Assembly: GCF_021166585.1 (NCBI RefSeq)
Contig: NZ_JAJOZE010000002.1
Location: 248,001 to 312,000 of the forward strand
Reading direction: 5' to 3'
Source of the DNA: Metabacillus kandeliae
Lineage (GTDB): Bacteria > Bacillota > Bacilli > Bacillales > Bacillaceae
DNA: 64,000 bases
Positions within the stretch are counted from its first letter, which is position 1. Every line of letters begins with the position of its first letter. Positions 43,145-51,402 of this stretch are shown piece after piece. Below the pieces are notes generated by a model. It was not told where the DNA came from. It did no database searches and was given only the letters and a program-made list of their open reading frames with translations. A program made the translations under genes and the position numbers.

Positions 43145-44104
43145 TCATTCTTTCCCAAATTCCTCAAGCATCGTCCGCACTTCATCCGTCGATTTCGTAT
43201 TCATCAACCGGTTCCGCAGCTCAGCCGCTCCAGGGAATCCTTTGACGTAAATTTTGAAAAAGCGGTGAAGCCCTGTAACAGATCGCGGCACTTCCTCCGC
43301 ATATTGATCCTGAAGATCAAGCTGCAGCCTCAAAAGATCGAGGTACTCCTCACTGCTATGCTCTTTAGGCTCTTTTTCAAAGGCAAACGGATTTTTAAAA
43401 ATTCCGCGCCCAATCATCACGCCATCAATGCCGTACTTCTCAGCTAACTCAAGGCCGACTTTCCGGTCAGGGATGTCCCCGTTAATGGTCAGCAGCGTAT
43501 CCGGTGCGATCCGGTCGCGCAGCTCTTTGATTTCCGGAATCAGCTCCCAGTGCGCATCAACCAGACTCATTTCATCTCTAGTCCGCAAATGGATGGAAAG
43601 GTTCGCAATATCCTGCTGCAAAATATGCTCGAGCCACTCCTTCCACTCGTCAATCTCCTTAAAGCCAAGCCGCGTCTTTACGCTGACAGGAAGTCCGCCC
43701 GCTTTGGCAGCCTGTATCAATTCCGCCGCCACATCCGGACGCAAAATAAGCCCGCTGCCCTTCCCTCTTTGCGCCACATTCGGAACTGGACAGCCCATAT
43801 TAATATCAACGCCTTTGAAACCAAGCTCCGCCATCCCAATACTCATTTGGCGGAAATACTCAGGATTATCTCCCCAAATATGCGCCACCATCGGCTGCTC
43901 ATCCTCTGTAAACGTCAACCGGCCGCGCACACTTTTGATCCCCTCCGGATGGCAAAAACTATCCGAATTTGTAAACTCCGTGAAAAACACATCCGGCCTG
44001 CCGGCTGCACTGACAACATGGCGGAAAACAACGTCTGTCACATCTTCCATCGGTGCAAGCACGAAAAATGGCCGCGGTAAGTCACGCCAGAAATTATCTA
44101 TCAT
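43145..44104 (-). CDS. tRNA-dihydrouridine synthase
   Basis: The protein has 319 residues if it starts at the ATG at 44104; an ATG four codons upstream is too close to the AAAGGA site. The FMN-binding start is [16 protein letters not shown], the catalytic cysteine lies in [19 protein letters not shown], and the C-terminal barrel has [10 protein letters not shown] and [14 protein letters not shown]. It reduces specific uridines in the D-loop of tRNAs using FMN and NADPH. It is a single gene and lies between REP copies 7 and 8. A decayed fragment of a second dus gene occurs at about 62.6 kb, also between REP fragments. Confidence 0.93.
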   Translation of the reverse strand: MIDNFWRDLPRPFFVLAPMEDVTDVVFRHVVSAAGRPDVFFTEFTNSDSFCHPEGIKSVRGRLTFTEDEQPMVAHIWGDNPEYFRQMSIGMAELGFKGVDINMGCPVPNVAQRGKGSGLILRPDVAAELIQAAKAGGLPVSVKTRLGFKEIDEWKEWLEHILQQDIANLSIHLRTRDEMSLVDAHWELIPEIKELRDRIAPDTLLTINGDIPDRKVGLELAEKYGIDGVMIGRGIFKNPFAFEKEPKEHSSEEYLDLLRLQLDLQDQYAEEVPRSVTGLHRFFKIYVKGFPGAAELRNRLMNTKSTDEVRTMLEEFGKE

Positions 44105-44250
44105 GTTGAACTTCATTTCCTTTCGTTATGGGTCGTGCTTTATATTTATTTAAAGTTATGTTGTGTGAAAATAGACATTGTTTATTTTAACGGAAATTGG
44201 CCGTGAATGGAATTTTTATATACAAAAAAGGTGCTGGAATTTATTGTTTC

Positions 44251-44307
44251 TGGAAGCACGGGGACGGTTCTCTTGCTTCCGAAGCAGTAGAACCGTCCCC
44301 GTGCTTC
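44251..44307. repeat. REP-like palindrome, copy 8 (complete)
   Basis: TGGAAGCACGGGGACGGTTC, the internal GCTTCCGAAGC, then AGAACCGTCCCCGTGCTTCG. It lies upstream of dus, in the 5' gap shared with the small gene at 44426. Confidence 0.9.
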
Positions 44308-44425
44308 GCCCATGCTTGTTATGAGAGACAGATCGGGGTTATTCCCGCCTAATCTGGATTATAACGAATGATACCAGTGACATTAGGGGATAGATAGGAT
44401 AAATCAAGCGAAAGGGAGTGTAAAG

Positions 44426-44545
44426 ATGAGTAAACCAAAAAGCCGTGAAGAACGTGAGTGGGACCAAAGGAAGGAAAAGCAAAATCCCCACGGAGAAATC
44501 AAATCCCTGAAGGAACTGAGCAAAGACGAAAAGAGTCAGAAGTAA
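44426..44545 (+). CDS. Small DUF6254-like protein (39 aa)
   Basis: A 39-residue frame starts at the ATG at 44426, with AAGGGAG seven bases upstream, and ends with TAA at 44545. The product is fully charged and probably helical or disordered, with the segments REERERDQRK-like (REEREWDQRKEKQNPHG) and IKSLKELSK. It resembles the small DUF6254-type proteins of Bacillus; I base this on memory of the pattern NPHGxxKSLKEL. Function unknown. A REP copy lies 36 bases downstream. Confidence 0.7.
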   Translation: MSKPKSREEREWDQRKEKQNPHGEIKSLKELSKDEKSQK

Positions 44546-44580
44546 TAGTGTTATCATTCAGAAGACTTTTTGCTTGTCTT

Positions 44581-44634
44581 AAAGCACGGGGACGGTTCTT
44601 TTGCTTCCGAACAAGCAGAACCGTCCCCGTGCTA
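44581..44634. repeat. REP-like palindrome, copy 9 (complete)
   Basis: AAAGCACGGGGACGGTTCTT, the internal GCTTCCGAACAAGC, then AGAACCGTCCCCGTGCTAC. It lies between the end of the small rightward gene and the end of the convergent DUF4240 gene. Confidence 0.88.
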
Positions 44635-44687
44635 CTAACAAAAAAAGGTTCTAGTATTTATTGGATTAATATTGAATGCTCTCCACC

Positions 44688-45236
44688 TTACCCCAGTGGT
44701 TCTTCCCCAAATTCCCTCCATAGCACAGGAAATAAATCTTCCAGATCGTCTTCCTCCCAATCGAATTGTATCTCAGGCTCAGGCTGTAACCCCTTTTCAT
44801 CAAGCGCTTCTAATAACTCATCATATACCTCATCATCCCACTCGACATCGCCCGTCTTGATCAGCGTAAAAGCATCTGCTCCAACCGCAAGCAAATCTTC
44901 ATTTTCAGGGACACCTTCATCGCCAAGATTATGTTCATTTATGTATGCTGCTAAGTATTCAGGATCTTCCATTACCTGATAAAATACTTCATCACCCTGC
45001 CCAATCAGCCAGCCTCGAAAATAATCAAAAGAATCATCCGAACAGCCGCCCATCAACACATATGCTGCTCCCCATAAACGGGATTGATAACTATCGTTCA
45101 TTAATTTTCGAAAAATAAATTCAAAATCTAATACTTCCTCTATACCTTTTTCAACCAGCAGCTCTGTTAGCCATTCTGCTTGGTTATCATGTTCTTTAGA
45201 CTTTTCAACTAAGCCCCAAAATTCTTTCTGGTCCAC
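44688..45236 (-). CDS. DUF4240 family protein
   Basis: The protein has 182 residues, acidic. The DUF4240 core is visible as FWGLVEKSKE at the start, then GGCSDDSFDYFRGWLIGQGDEVF and a strongly acidic C-terminal tail (EWDDEVYDELLEALDEKG and onward). Family members often sit near polymorphic toxin or immunity loci, but no function is established. The start is GTG with GGGGG upstream. REP copies lie on both sides. Confidence 0.82.
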   Translation of the reverse strand: MDQKEFWGLVEKSKEHDNQAEWLTELLVEKGIEEVLDFEFIFRKLMNDSYQSRLWGAAYVLMGGCSDDSFDYFRGWLIGQGDEVFYQVMEDPEYLAAYINEHNLGDEGVPENEDLLAVGADAFTLIKTGDVEWDDEVYDELLEALDEKGLQPEPEIQFDWEEDDLEDLFPVLWREFGEEPLG

Positions 45237-45271
45237 TACATAACCCCCATTCGCTTCCTTCTCCTTCTCAA

Positions 45272-45325
45272 AAGGAACGGTTCTGCTGCTTCATGGAAGC
45301 ACGAGAACCGTCCCCATGCTTCCCT
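45272..45325. repeat. REP-like palindrome, copy 10, abutting a stop codon
   Basis: AAAGGAACGGTTCTGCTGC, the internal GCTTCATGGAAGC, then AGAACCGTCCCCATGCTTCC. The left outer arm is shortened. The TAG of the leftward LysE-family gene at 45324 is at its edge. Confidence 0.85.
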
Positions 45326-45953
45326 AATGAGCCTTCTCCAGAGCCAGCTTTATACCAAATCCAATAAGGATAGTCCCTGTAATGCCTTCAATGATATTCT
45401 TAGTTTTAGGTTTTTTCATAAAAGCACTAATTTGAGTAATTAAAAAGATATAAAGCAAAAACCATACCGCTGTCAAAAGAGTGTAAGTAATGCCCATTAT
45501 GAGAAACGGCAAAAAGGTATTGCTTCCCGTATCCACGAATTGAGGCAGAAAGGTTAAAAAGAAGACAGCAACTTTAGGATTTAGGATATTGGTAAGAAAC
45601 CCTTGCTTGAAAAAAGATGGTGCTTCAAGCTGAGGTTTTGTGTTCATTTCGACGCTTGCTGCTTCTTCCTTTTTCCTGACAGTCCATAATGTTTTCACAC
45701 CCAGATAAATCAAGTAAACAGCGCCAACATATTTGAAAATAGAAAACAACAGCGCTGATTTCACAATGATCGCAGAAAGTCCTAATACAGCAGCAGAAGT
45801 ATGAATAAGAAGCGCGCAGCAAGTGCCTAAAGCTGTCCGGAGACCTCCGCTCCTTCCAAAGGTGACCGTGTTTTTCGTAGCCATGGCCGTATCAGGACCA
45901 GGTAAAATAATCAGCAAAACACACATAACCAAAAATAGATAAAAGTTTACCAT
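45324..45953 (-). CDS. LysE/RhtB family amino-acid exporter
   Basis: I place the start at the ATG at 45953, with AAAGGAG upstream; a longer frame reads through REP copy 11 and is spurious. The 209-residue product has about six membrane helices. The LysE signature is present at the N terminus (LIILPGPDTAMATKNTVTFGR) and GFLTNILNPKVAVFFLTFLPQF follows at about 125-146. It exports amino acids or related metabolites; the substrate is unknown. It is a single gene with REP copies on both sides. Confidence 0.92.
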   Translation of the reverse strand: MVNFYLFLVMCVLLIILPGPDTAMATKNTVTFGRSGGLRTALGTCCALLIHTSAAVLGLSAIIVKSALLFSIFKYVGAVYLIYLGVKTLWTVRKKEEAASVEMNTKPQLEAPSFFKQGFLTNILNPKVAVFFLTFLPQFVDTGSNTFLPFLIMGITYTLLTAVWFLLYIFLITQISAFMKKPKTKNIIEGITGTILIGFGIKLALEKAH

Positions 45954-45973
45954 GTTGAGATCTCCTTTCTGAT

Positions 45974-46045
45974 TGGAAGCATGGGTGGAAGCATGGGGAC
46001 GGTTCTGCTGCTTCATGGAAGCACGAGAACCGTCCCCATGCTTCA
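45974..46045. repeat. REP-like palindrome, copy 11, with internal duplication, supplies a stop codon
   Basis: GGAAGCATGGGT is repeated directly before GGAAGCATGGGGACGG, so the left arm start is duplicated. The rest reads GCTTCATGGAAGC and AGAACCGTCCCCATGCTTCA. The final TCA is the TGA stop of the leftward histidine kinase gene (46045-46043). Confidence 0.88.
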
Positions 46046-47113
46046 TAAAGGCAAAGCAATATACACAGCTGTCACTTCTCCCGGAATGCTCTCTATCCAA
46101 ATTTCCCCGTTATGAGCCTCAACCAGCTGTTTGGCTATGGTCAGTCCTAAGCCGCTTCCTCCATATCTGCGGTTTCTGGATTTCTCCGTTCGATAAAACC
46201 GTTCGAATACTTTTTGGACGTCTTCATCCGGAATGCCGATGCCTGTGTCTGCAATAACAATTTGAGCCTTTGGCCCTTTTTTCTTTGCAGTCACCGTGAC
46301 GGTTCCCCCTGCTGGCGTATATTTTAATGCATTCGATAGTAAATTGATCAAAACCTGCATCATCCGTTTTTTATCTAATGGCATCTGAATATCAGCCTTA
46401 GAAGATGAAAGCATTACTCCTTTTTGTGCATAGGATTCTTTCACGGTGTTTATGCTTTGCTGAATTACGTGATCCAGATTCTCTGGCTCTTTATCTAAAA
46501 CAAAGTCAGGTGCCTCATAAGCTGTTAATTGTTCCAGATCTTCCACTAAAGAAATCAGCCGCTCAATTTCTTCTCCAAAAGAATGCATCCGTTCTGGTGT
46601 GGCTTCAAATATGCCATCTTCCATTGCTTCTATATGACTTTTCAGGGTAGCCAAAGGGGTCCGCAGTTCATGAGCAATATCACTGGTCATGTTTTTACGG
46701 GCTGTTTCCTGTTTTTGGAGCTGGGAAGCTAATTTATTCAATGAATATCCTAATTCCTGAAGCTCATCATGACCTTTGGTTTTCACGCGGATCTTAAGGT
46801 CTCCCTTTGCCATTTTTTCAGCTGCCCTTCTCATCATCACTAGCGGCTTCGATAACCTTTTGGCCACGAGGTAACTGAGGAGGCATACCAATATAAAAAC
46901 ACCAACAGATGTCCAGAGAATTGATCCTAAAACTGCCCTTTCAAAATGCAGAACAAGGGGCTGAATCGAACGGAACTCGGGCGCGTCCATCCGAAACATC
47001 TTAAAATGATGGTGAACTTCAAATAAAATCACGATGCTTGCCACTGTTAAAATCAACGTAGCTGCAAGGATAAAAACAAGGGTGAGACGGGCATGCAAAC
47101 CTTTCATTTTCAC
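46043..47113 (-). CDS. Sensor histidine kinase (HAMP, HisKA, HATPase)
   Basis: I place the start at the GTG at 47113, eight bases after AAGGGG; a GTG at 47122 lies inside that site. The 356-residue product has two membrane helices (about 10-32 and 63-85) around a very short extracellular loop of about 30 residues, then HAMP (about 85-140), HisKA with the phospho-acceptor His in DIAHELRTPLATL, and HATPase with DTGIGIPDED and YGGSGLGLTIAKQLVEAH. It pairs with the OmpR-type regulator upstream. The short sensor loop suggests membrane-derived or metal/envelope signals. The stop codon is provided by REP copy 11. Confidence 0.92.
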   Translation of the reverse strand: MKMKGLHARLTLVFILAATLILTVASIVILFEVHHHFKMFRMDAPEFRSIQPLVLHFERAVLGSILWTSVGVFILVCLLSYLVAKRLSKPLVMMRRAAEKMAKGDLKIRVKTKGHDELQELGYSLNKLASQLQKQETARKNMTSDIAHELRTPLATLKSHIEAMEDGIFEATPERMHSFGEEIERLISLVEDLEQLTAYEAPDFVLDKEPENLDHVIQQSINTVKESYAQKGVMLSSSKADIQMPLDKKRMMQVLINLLSNALKYTPAGGTVTVTAKKKGPKAQIVIADTGIGIPDEDVQKVFERFYRTEKSRNRRYGGSGLGLTIAKQLVEAHNGEIWIESIPGEVTAVYIALPL

Positions 47114-47118
47114 AAAAG

Positions 47119-47805
47119 TCACCCCTTAAATTTGTAGCCGGCTCCAAATACGGTATGAATGTACTTTGGCTGCTTAGGATCGGCTTCAATCTTGTAGCGA
47201 AGGTTTTTGATATGCTGATCAATGGTTCGAGGTTCTCCTTCGTAATCAAACCCTAATACTTTTGCCACAAGCTCTTCTCTTGAAAAAGTGCGATTGGGGT
47301 TTCTGGCCAGGACCAGCAAGGTTTTGTATTCAATCGGTGTTAAGTAAACCTGCGTATGTTTTAAGAAAACCTCTTTCGCTTTCGCATCAACCGTTAACTC
47401 TCCGCCGCCATATGATATTTGATCGGCGAGCAGATCGCTTTCATTAACACGTCTCATAATGGCTTTCACCCGCATAACCAATTCCCTCGGGCTGAAGGGC
47501 TTGATCATATAATCATCTGCCCCCAAAGACAAACCGTTTATCCTTTCGTTTTCCTTCACTTTTGCGGTGAGCATCAAGATTGGAACAGCAGCCTCCCGGC
47601 GAATAAATGTACAAACTTCTTCTCCGCTAATATCCGGCAGCATTAAATCGAGAATCACAAAATCAATATAATGATTCTTCATAAGACGCAATGCTTCTTG
47701 CCCTGTTGAAGCTTCTACCGTTTGATATCCTTCATTTTTCAAGTATGTAGAGATGACCTCCAGGATCTTTTCCTCATCATCAACAATTAAGATTGTTTTT
47801 GCCAA
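47119..47805 (-). CDS. OmpR-family response regulator
   Basis: The protein has 228 residues. The receiver (1-118) has DDEEK, the phospho-acceptor Asp in VILDLMLPD, Thr in LTAKV and Lys in IKPFSP. The winged HTH of OmpR type (about 130-226) has VYLTPIEYKTLLVLARNPNR and RTIDQHIKNLRYKIE. The start is a TTG with GGGAG eight bases upstream. It is the first gene of a two-component pair; the kinase begins five bases after its stop. A DUF1541 lipoprotein gene lies immediately upstream on the same strand and may be its target or a co-sensor. Confidence 0.92.
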   Translation of the reverse strand: MAKTILIVDDEEKILEVISTYLKNEGYQTVEASTGQEALRLMKNHYIDFVILDLMLPDISGEEVCTFIRREAAVPILMLTAKVKENERINGLSLGADDYMIKPFSPRELVMRVKAIMRRVNESDLLADQISYGGGELTVDAKAKEVFLKHTQVYLTPIEYKTLLVLARNPNRTFSREELVAKVLGFDYEGEPRTIDQHIKNLRYKIEADPKQPKYIHTVFGAGYKFKG

Positions 47806-47846
47806 ATCGTTCTCTCCCTTTGGCTTATTATACCTTCTGTTTCGAG

Positions 47847-47886
47847 AAAAAACGGAAATTCCATAAGAATGAAATTTCCGTTTTTT
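47847..47886. terminator. Terminator between the DUF1541 lipoprotein and the two-component genes
   Basis: AAAAAACGGAAATT and AATTTCCGTTTTTT form a 14-bp stem around a 12-base loop, with T runs on both strands. It lies nine bases after the lipoprotein stop codon. Confidence 0.88.
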
Positions 47887-47894
47887 CAGGTGCT

Positions 47895-48464
47895 TTATTC
47901 AGGCTGAAGCTCACTCTCAGTGACCCACTTATGATTTTTAACTGTATCCCCGCCTGTCGCAGGTGTGTAATCGACCATGTAGACTGTTGTCTTTTCAGCT
48001 GATTCGATCACGGCAGAAGCGCCCTTCATCCCTTTCATGTGATCCGCATTCAACGTAACTTTGTCACCCTTTTTCAGCTCTTTATTCCCTGCATCCTGGA
48101 TTTCCTCTTTAATCACCCATTTATGATTTTTCACAGGATCTCCGCCTGAAGTTGGCGTATAAGTCACCACAAAAGCGTTCGTATCAAAAGCACCGGCAAT
48201 TTTCGCCTTTGCCCCCTTCATCCCTTTCATATGGTCCGCTTCAATAATGGCCTCGCTTCCCACTTCATATTTAGGATTCTCTGCCTTCTTCAAATCCTTC
48301 GGCACCTCGCCTGAACCGGAATGCATCATCCCCTCATGGTTCATGCCTTCATCCTTCATTTCCTGTTTATCCATTTTCATATCACCGTTGTCATTCGAAC
48401 AAGCTCCAAGCGTCAACGATAACGCAAGCAATGAAACAGCAAAGATGCTGCTTTTTATTCTCAT
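47895..48464 (-). CDS. DUF1541 (YdhK-like) lipoprotein
   Basis: I place the start at the ATG at 48464, after AGGAGGG. The 189-residue product has a lipoprotein signal peptide with the lipobox LTLGAC (Cys about 21), a Met/His/Asp-rich stretch (about 27-50: MKMDKQEMKDEGMNHEGMMH) and two DUF1541 repeats (about 65-125 and 128-189), each with ADHMKGMKGA and VKNHKWV. It is anchored outside the membrane. The Met/His-rich segment suggests copper or another soft metal, which is inference. It lies directly upstream of the OmpR-type two-component pair but is separated by a terminator. Confidence 0.9.
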   Translation of the reverse strand: MRIKSSIFAVSLLALSLTLGACSNDNGDMKMDKQEMKDEGMNHEGMMHSGSGEVPKDLKKAENPKYEVGSEAIIEADHMKGMKGAKAKIAGAFDTNAFVVTYTPTSGGDPVKNHKWVIKEEIQDAGNKELKKGDKVTLNADHMKGMKGASAVIESAEKTTVYMVDYTPATGGDTVKNHKWVTESELQPE

Positions 48465-48534
48465 GGTGTGAGCCCTCCTTGAGTTTTTCATTTCATTGCT
48501 GTGATTGTATCGAATAGTTGTGAAGAAGTTGTGA

Positions 48535-48596
48535 AGGAAGCAAAGGGACGGTTCTCTTGCTTCCTTGAAGCAGCAGAACCGTCCCTTTGCTTTCTA
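48535..48596. repeat. REP-like palindrome, copy 12, abutting a stop codon
   Basis: AGGAAGCAAAGGGACGGTTC, the internal GCTTCCTTGAAGC, then AGAACCGTCCCTTTGCTTTC. The TAG stop of the leftward hypothetical gene (48596-48594) is at its edge. Confidence 0.9.
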
Positions 48597-49193
48597 ATCA
48601 AAATCTCTTTTTATTTCTTCTAAATTTCTCCCAGTATTGGATTCAATAAATTGATAGAGAAGTTGTTTATCCTCATTATTAACATGGTTTTTAAATTTAT
48701 CTAAGTGTCCTTCAAATCCTTCAAAATAGGAACTTTTATAGTTAGGATTGTTGTAGATCATGACATATTCTTGATATTCCTTTATCTTCATTTTATCTTC
48801 AATCTGAATGAGAATTTGATTCCATTTATTCGATCGTTCAGTACGAAAAGGTTTTTTTACTAAGGCTTCATTTTGTTCTTCGTTATTTATTTGCTGAATA
48901 AATTGCGACACTTCTAGTTTGCATTGAAGAAGTTCAATTCTATTCTTGTTATCTAAATCATGTAATATGTCCGAGTTATATTGAATAAATCTAGCTTTAC
49001 GGTAGGGTGTCTTTCCCTGCTTCTGCTTTTCATCTTTTTTATTGTTGTTATATTCATTTACTTTTTTTGCAGCTGTACTGGCAAATTTCATTGCTGAGGC
49101 TATATTGTCCAAATTATCCACAACAAATTTTCCTGCTTTGGGGCCATGAGTCTTTACTGTTTTGATTATAGGTTTTATAGGGATATTACCCAT
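48594..49193 (-). CDS. Hypothetical protein, lysine/asparagine-rich
   Basis: I place the start at the ATG at 49193, eight bases after AAAGGAG. The 199-residue product is rich in Lys, Asn, Gln and Ile, and its DNA is more AT-rich than neighbouring housekeeping genes, which hints at acquisition. It begins with a basic helix (MGNIPIKPIIKTVKTHGPKA), followed by a disordered charged stretch (about 54-66) and a helical C-terminal region. I do not recognise the family. No signal peptide or membrane helix. It stands alone, with its stop codon at the edge of REP copy 12. Confidence 0.7.
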   Translation of the reverse strand: MGNIPIKPIIKTVKTHGPKAGKFVVDNLDNIASAMKFASTAAKKVNEYNNNKKDEKQKQGKTPYRKARFIQYNSDILHDLDNKNRIELLQCKLEVSQFIQQINNEEQNEALVKKPFRTERSNKWNQILIQIEDKMKIKEYQEYVMIYNNPNYKSSYFEGFEGHLDKFKNHVNNEDKQLLYQFIESNTGRNLEEIKRDFD

Positions 49194-49289
49194 GATAATT
49201 GCTCCTTTCAAATTATATGGTGACAGATATACCTACTTAATAGCCTTATTCATTACTTCTTAACCTAGAATTTCCAATACATAAAAATA

Positions 49290-49345
49290 CAAAGGGACGG
49301 TTCTTTTGCTTCCAAGAAGCACCAGAACCGTCCCCATGATTCCTA
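49290..49345. repeat. REP-like palindrome, copy 13, abutting a stop codon
   Basis: CAAAGGGACGGTTCTTTTGC, then TTCCAAGAAGC and AGAACCGTCCCCATGATTCC. The TAG of the leftward tctA gene (49345-49343) is at its edge. Confidence 0.88.
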
Positions 49346-50845
49346 AGCAGCCATAGATTTCTCTCTTTTCTGTTTAACTTTCGATTGAATAAGCGGAAAA
49401 AACAGTACAGCAACAGCTAAGATAAGAAAAATCAGTGATACGGGTCTTGTAACAAAGATACTCAAATCAGCATTTGATATGGTCATTGCCTGCCGGAAGG
49501 ATTGTTCAATCATGTTTCCTAAAATAAAGGCAAGGATAAATGGCGGTGCCGGGAAATTGGCCAATCGCATGAAGTAACCGACGATGCCGAACCCAACTAG
49601 TAAAAAGAGGTCAAAGGTGCTGAAGCTTACGGCATAAACCCCCATCATACAAAAAATGATGATTAAGGAAATCAGCAGCGGCCTGGCGATTTTTAATATT
49701 TTCGCGATATATGGAATCAGCGGCAAGTTCAACACTAAGAGCAGAACGTTTCCAACATACATACTGGCGATGACTCCCCAGAAAATGTCCGGGTGTTCGG
49801 TTACAAGAAGCGGGCCAGGCTGTACGCCCATCACCATTAATGCGCCGAGCATAACCGCCGTTGAACCGGAACCGGGAATTCCAAGGCTCAGAAGCGGAAC
49901 AAATGCCCCTGTTGACGCTGCGTTGTTAGCTGATTCAGGTGCTGCAACTCCTCGAATTTCGCCTTTTCCGAAGTTTTCCGGGTTCTTGGCGATTCTCTTT
50001 TCCGTTAAGTAGGCCATGAAGGAAGCTATTGTTCCGCCGGCTCCAGGTAAAACACCTACGATAAAGCCCATGACCGAGTTTCGAGCCCAGGTAGGGGTAA
50101 TCCACTTTATTTCCTTTTTCGTGAGTTTCAAGCTCCCAATCGTATTTTGCTGTTTTACTTTTTCTTTCCTTTTAAAAACAAGTGCTGCTACTTCTGCTAA
50201 GGCAAAAAGACCAAGAGCAACGACAAGGAAATCAATTCCCTCCAAAAGATGAACACTGCCGAATGTAAATCTTGGCGTTCCTGTCTGGCTGTCTATGCCA
50301 ATCGTTGAAAACATAAAGCCCAATGTAGCTGTAATCAGCGCTTTAATTGTTGAGCCATCCCCAAGACTGGCAACTGCCATAAGACCCATCAGCATTAATG
50401 CCAAGTATTCGGGAGGTCCAAATGAGACGGCCACCTTGGCAAGTGTCGGAGCCAGGAAGGACAGTAAGATCACACTTAAGGTTCCTCCTACAAAGGAAGA
50501 ACAGGCTGCAATAGCCAGTGCCTTTCCGGCCTTTCCCTGCTGCGAGAGCGGATATCCATCAAACGTTGTCGCCACAGCCTCTGAAGTACCTGGTGCGTTT
50601 AATAAAATGGAAGAGGTCGCTCCGCCATAAGCAGCTCCGTAATAGACACCTGCCATTAACAGCATCGCAAGGGAAGGCGACATGCCGTATGTTATTGGAA
50701 TCATAACAGCAATAGCCGTTATTGGCCCAAGTCCTGGAATCATTCCAATGATCGTCCCAATAATGACACCAATAAAGACAAAAAGAAGGCCTTGAAGACT
50801 GAACGCGACCTGAAATCCAGTTAATAATCCATTTATTGCATCCAA
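49343..50845 (-). CDS. tctA: Tripartite tricarboxylate transporter large permease TctA
   Basis: I place the start at the TTG at 50845, eight bases after GAGG; a GTG three codons upstream is too close. The 500-residue product has about 11-12 membrane helices and the TctA signatures GLGPITAIAVMIPITYGM and ILLNAPGTSEAVATTFDGYPL near the N terminus, plus a repeated GVLPGAGGTIASFMAY and ALMVMGVQPGPLL in the second half. It is the main transport subunit of a secondary, binding-protein-dependent system for citrate or other tricarboxylates. It is the last gene of tctCBA. The preceding CitA/CitB-type two-component genes are on the same strand. The stop codon abuts REP copy 13. Confidence 0.93.
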   Translation of the reverse strand: MDAINGLLTGFQVAFSLQGLLFVFIGVIIGTIIGMIPGLGPITAIAVMIPITYGMSPSLAMLLMAGVYYGAAYGGATSSILLNAPGTSEAVATTFDGYPLSQQGKAGKALAIAACSSFVGGTLSVILLSFLAPTLAKVAVSFGPPEYLALMLMGLMAVASLGDGSTIKALITATLGFMFSTIGIDSQTGTPRFTFGSVHLLEGIDFLVVALGLFALAEVAALVFKRKEKVKQQNTIGSLKLTKKEIKWITPTWARNSVMGFIVGVLPGAGGTIASFMAYLTEKRIAKNPENFGKGEIRGVAAPESANNAASTGAFVPLLSLGIPGSGSTAVMLGALMVMGVQPGPLLVTEHPDIFWGVIASMYVGNVLLLVLNLPLIPYIAKILKIARPLLISLIIIFCMMGVYAVSFSTFDLFLLVGFGIVGYFMRLANFPAPPFILAFILGNMIEQSFRQAMTISNADLSIFVTRPVSLIFLILAVAVLFFPLIQSKVKQKREKSMAA

Positions 50846-50872
50846 CTGTAACACCTCTTTTATCCAATATGT

Positions 50873-51334
50873 TTAAATAGGCAATATTCCCGGCGGCAAA
50901 GCGACCTGAAGGCCCTTTGTAAAAGCAAAGTAAACCGCCAAAGGGAAAATAACGGAAACGATCCCATTGACCAAATAGTTTTTATATCCGAGAAACCGGG
51001 AACACCCGAAAATGAAAATGAGTGTTGAGAGAACAAAACCAAGCGGCTCGAGCAGAAAAATATAAAGAATGATAAAACCAAGCACAGATAAAACCATCAG
51101 CTTTTCTTTTCCAGGAATCTTTTCTTTGCTCTCTTCTTCTGATGTCACGTGATTATCTTTCGCAAAGTAAAGACAGATAGAGAGAATCACCAAAAGAAAC
51201 CCCAATCCCATTGGAATCATATCTGAATCAACCGGGACATATTTATAGGCTGGCAGATTAAAAGTTAAGACTAAATAAAAAATGGAAAACAGCAATAAAC
51301 CAGCTGCAATTTTTTGATTCAATGTTTTTAACAT
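50873..51334 (-). CDS. tctB: Tripartite tricarboxylate transporter small permease TctB
   Basis: The protein has 153 residues with four membrane helices (about 8-24, 40-57, 80-110 and 120-145), the TctB layout, including PMGLGFLLVILSICLYF and FILYIFLLEPLGFVLST. It forms the membrane complex with TctA. It lies between tctC and tctA in a tight operon. AAAGGAGAGG precedes the ATG. Confidence 0.9.
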   Translation of the reverse strand: MLKTLNQKIAAGLLLFSIFYLVLTFNLPAYKYVPVDSDMIPMGLGFLLVILSICLYFAKDNHVTSEEESKEKIPGKEKLMVLSVLGFIILYIFLLEPLGFVLSTLIFIFGCSRFLGYKNYLVNGIVSVIFPLAVYFAFTKGLQVALPPGILPI

Positions 51335-51402
51335 CGCGTTCCTCTCCTTTAAGAAATCAGGAGCCTATGCCATTCGCTGCATCGGCTCCCATCCATTCCC
51401 TT

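Noticed and set aside
44339-44557. A leftward membrane protein of 72 residues opposite the small DUF6254-like gene
   Set aside because: It has no ribosome binding site and is the antisense shadow of the charged small protein, whose own binding site is strong.
45954-46100. N-terminal extension of the LysE-family gene and several short frames across REP copies
   Set aside because: The sequence reads through a REP palindrome (peptides such as KHGDGSRASMKQQNRPHA), while a good ribosome binding site lies before the internal ATG at 45953.
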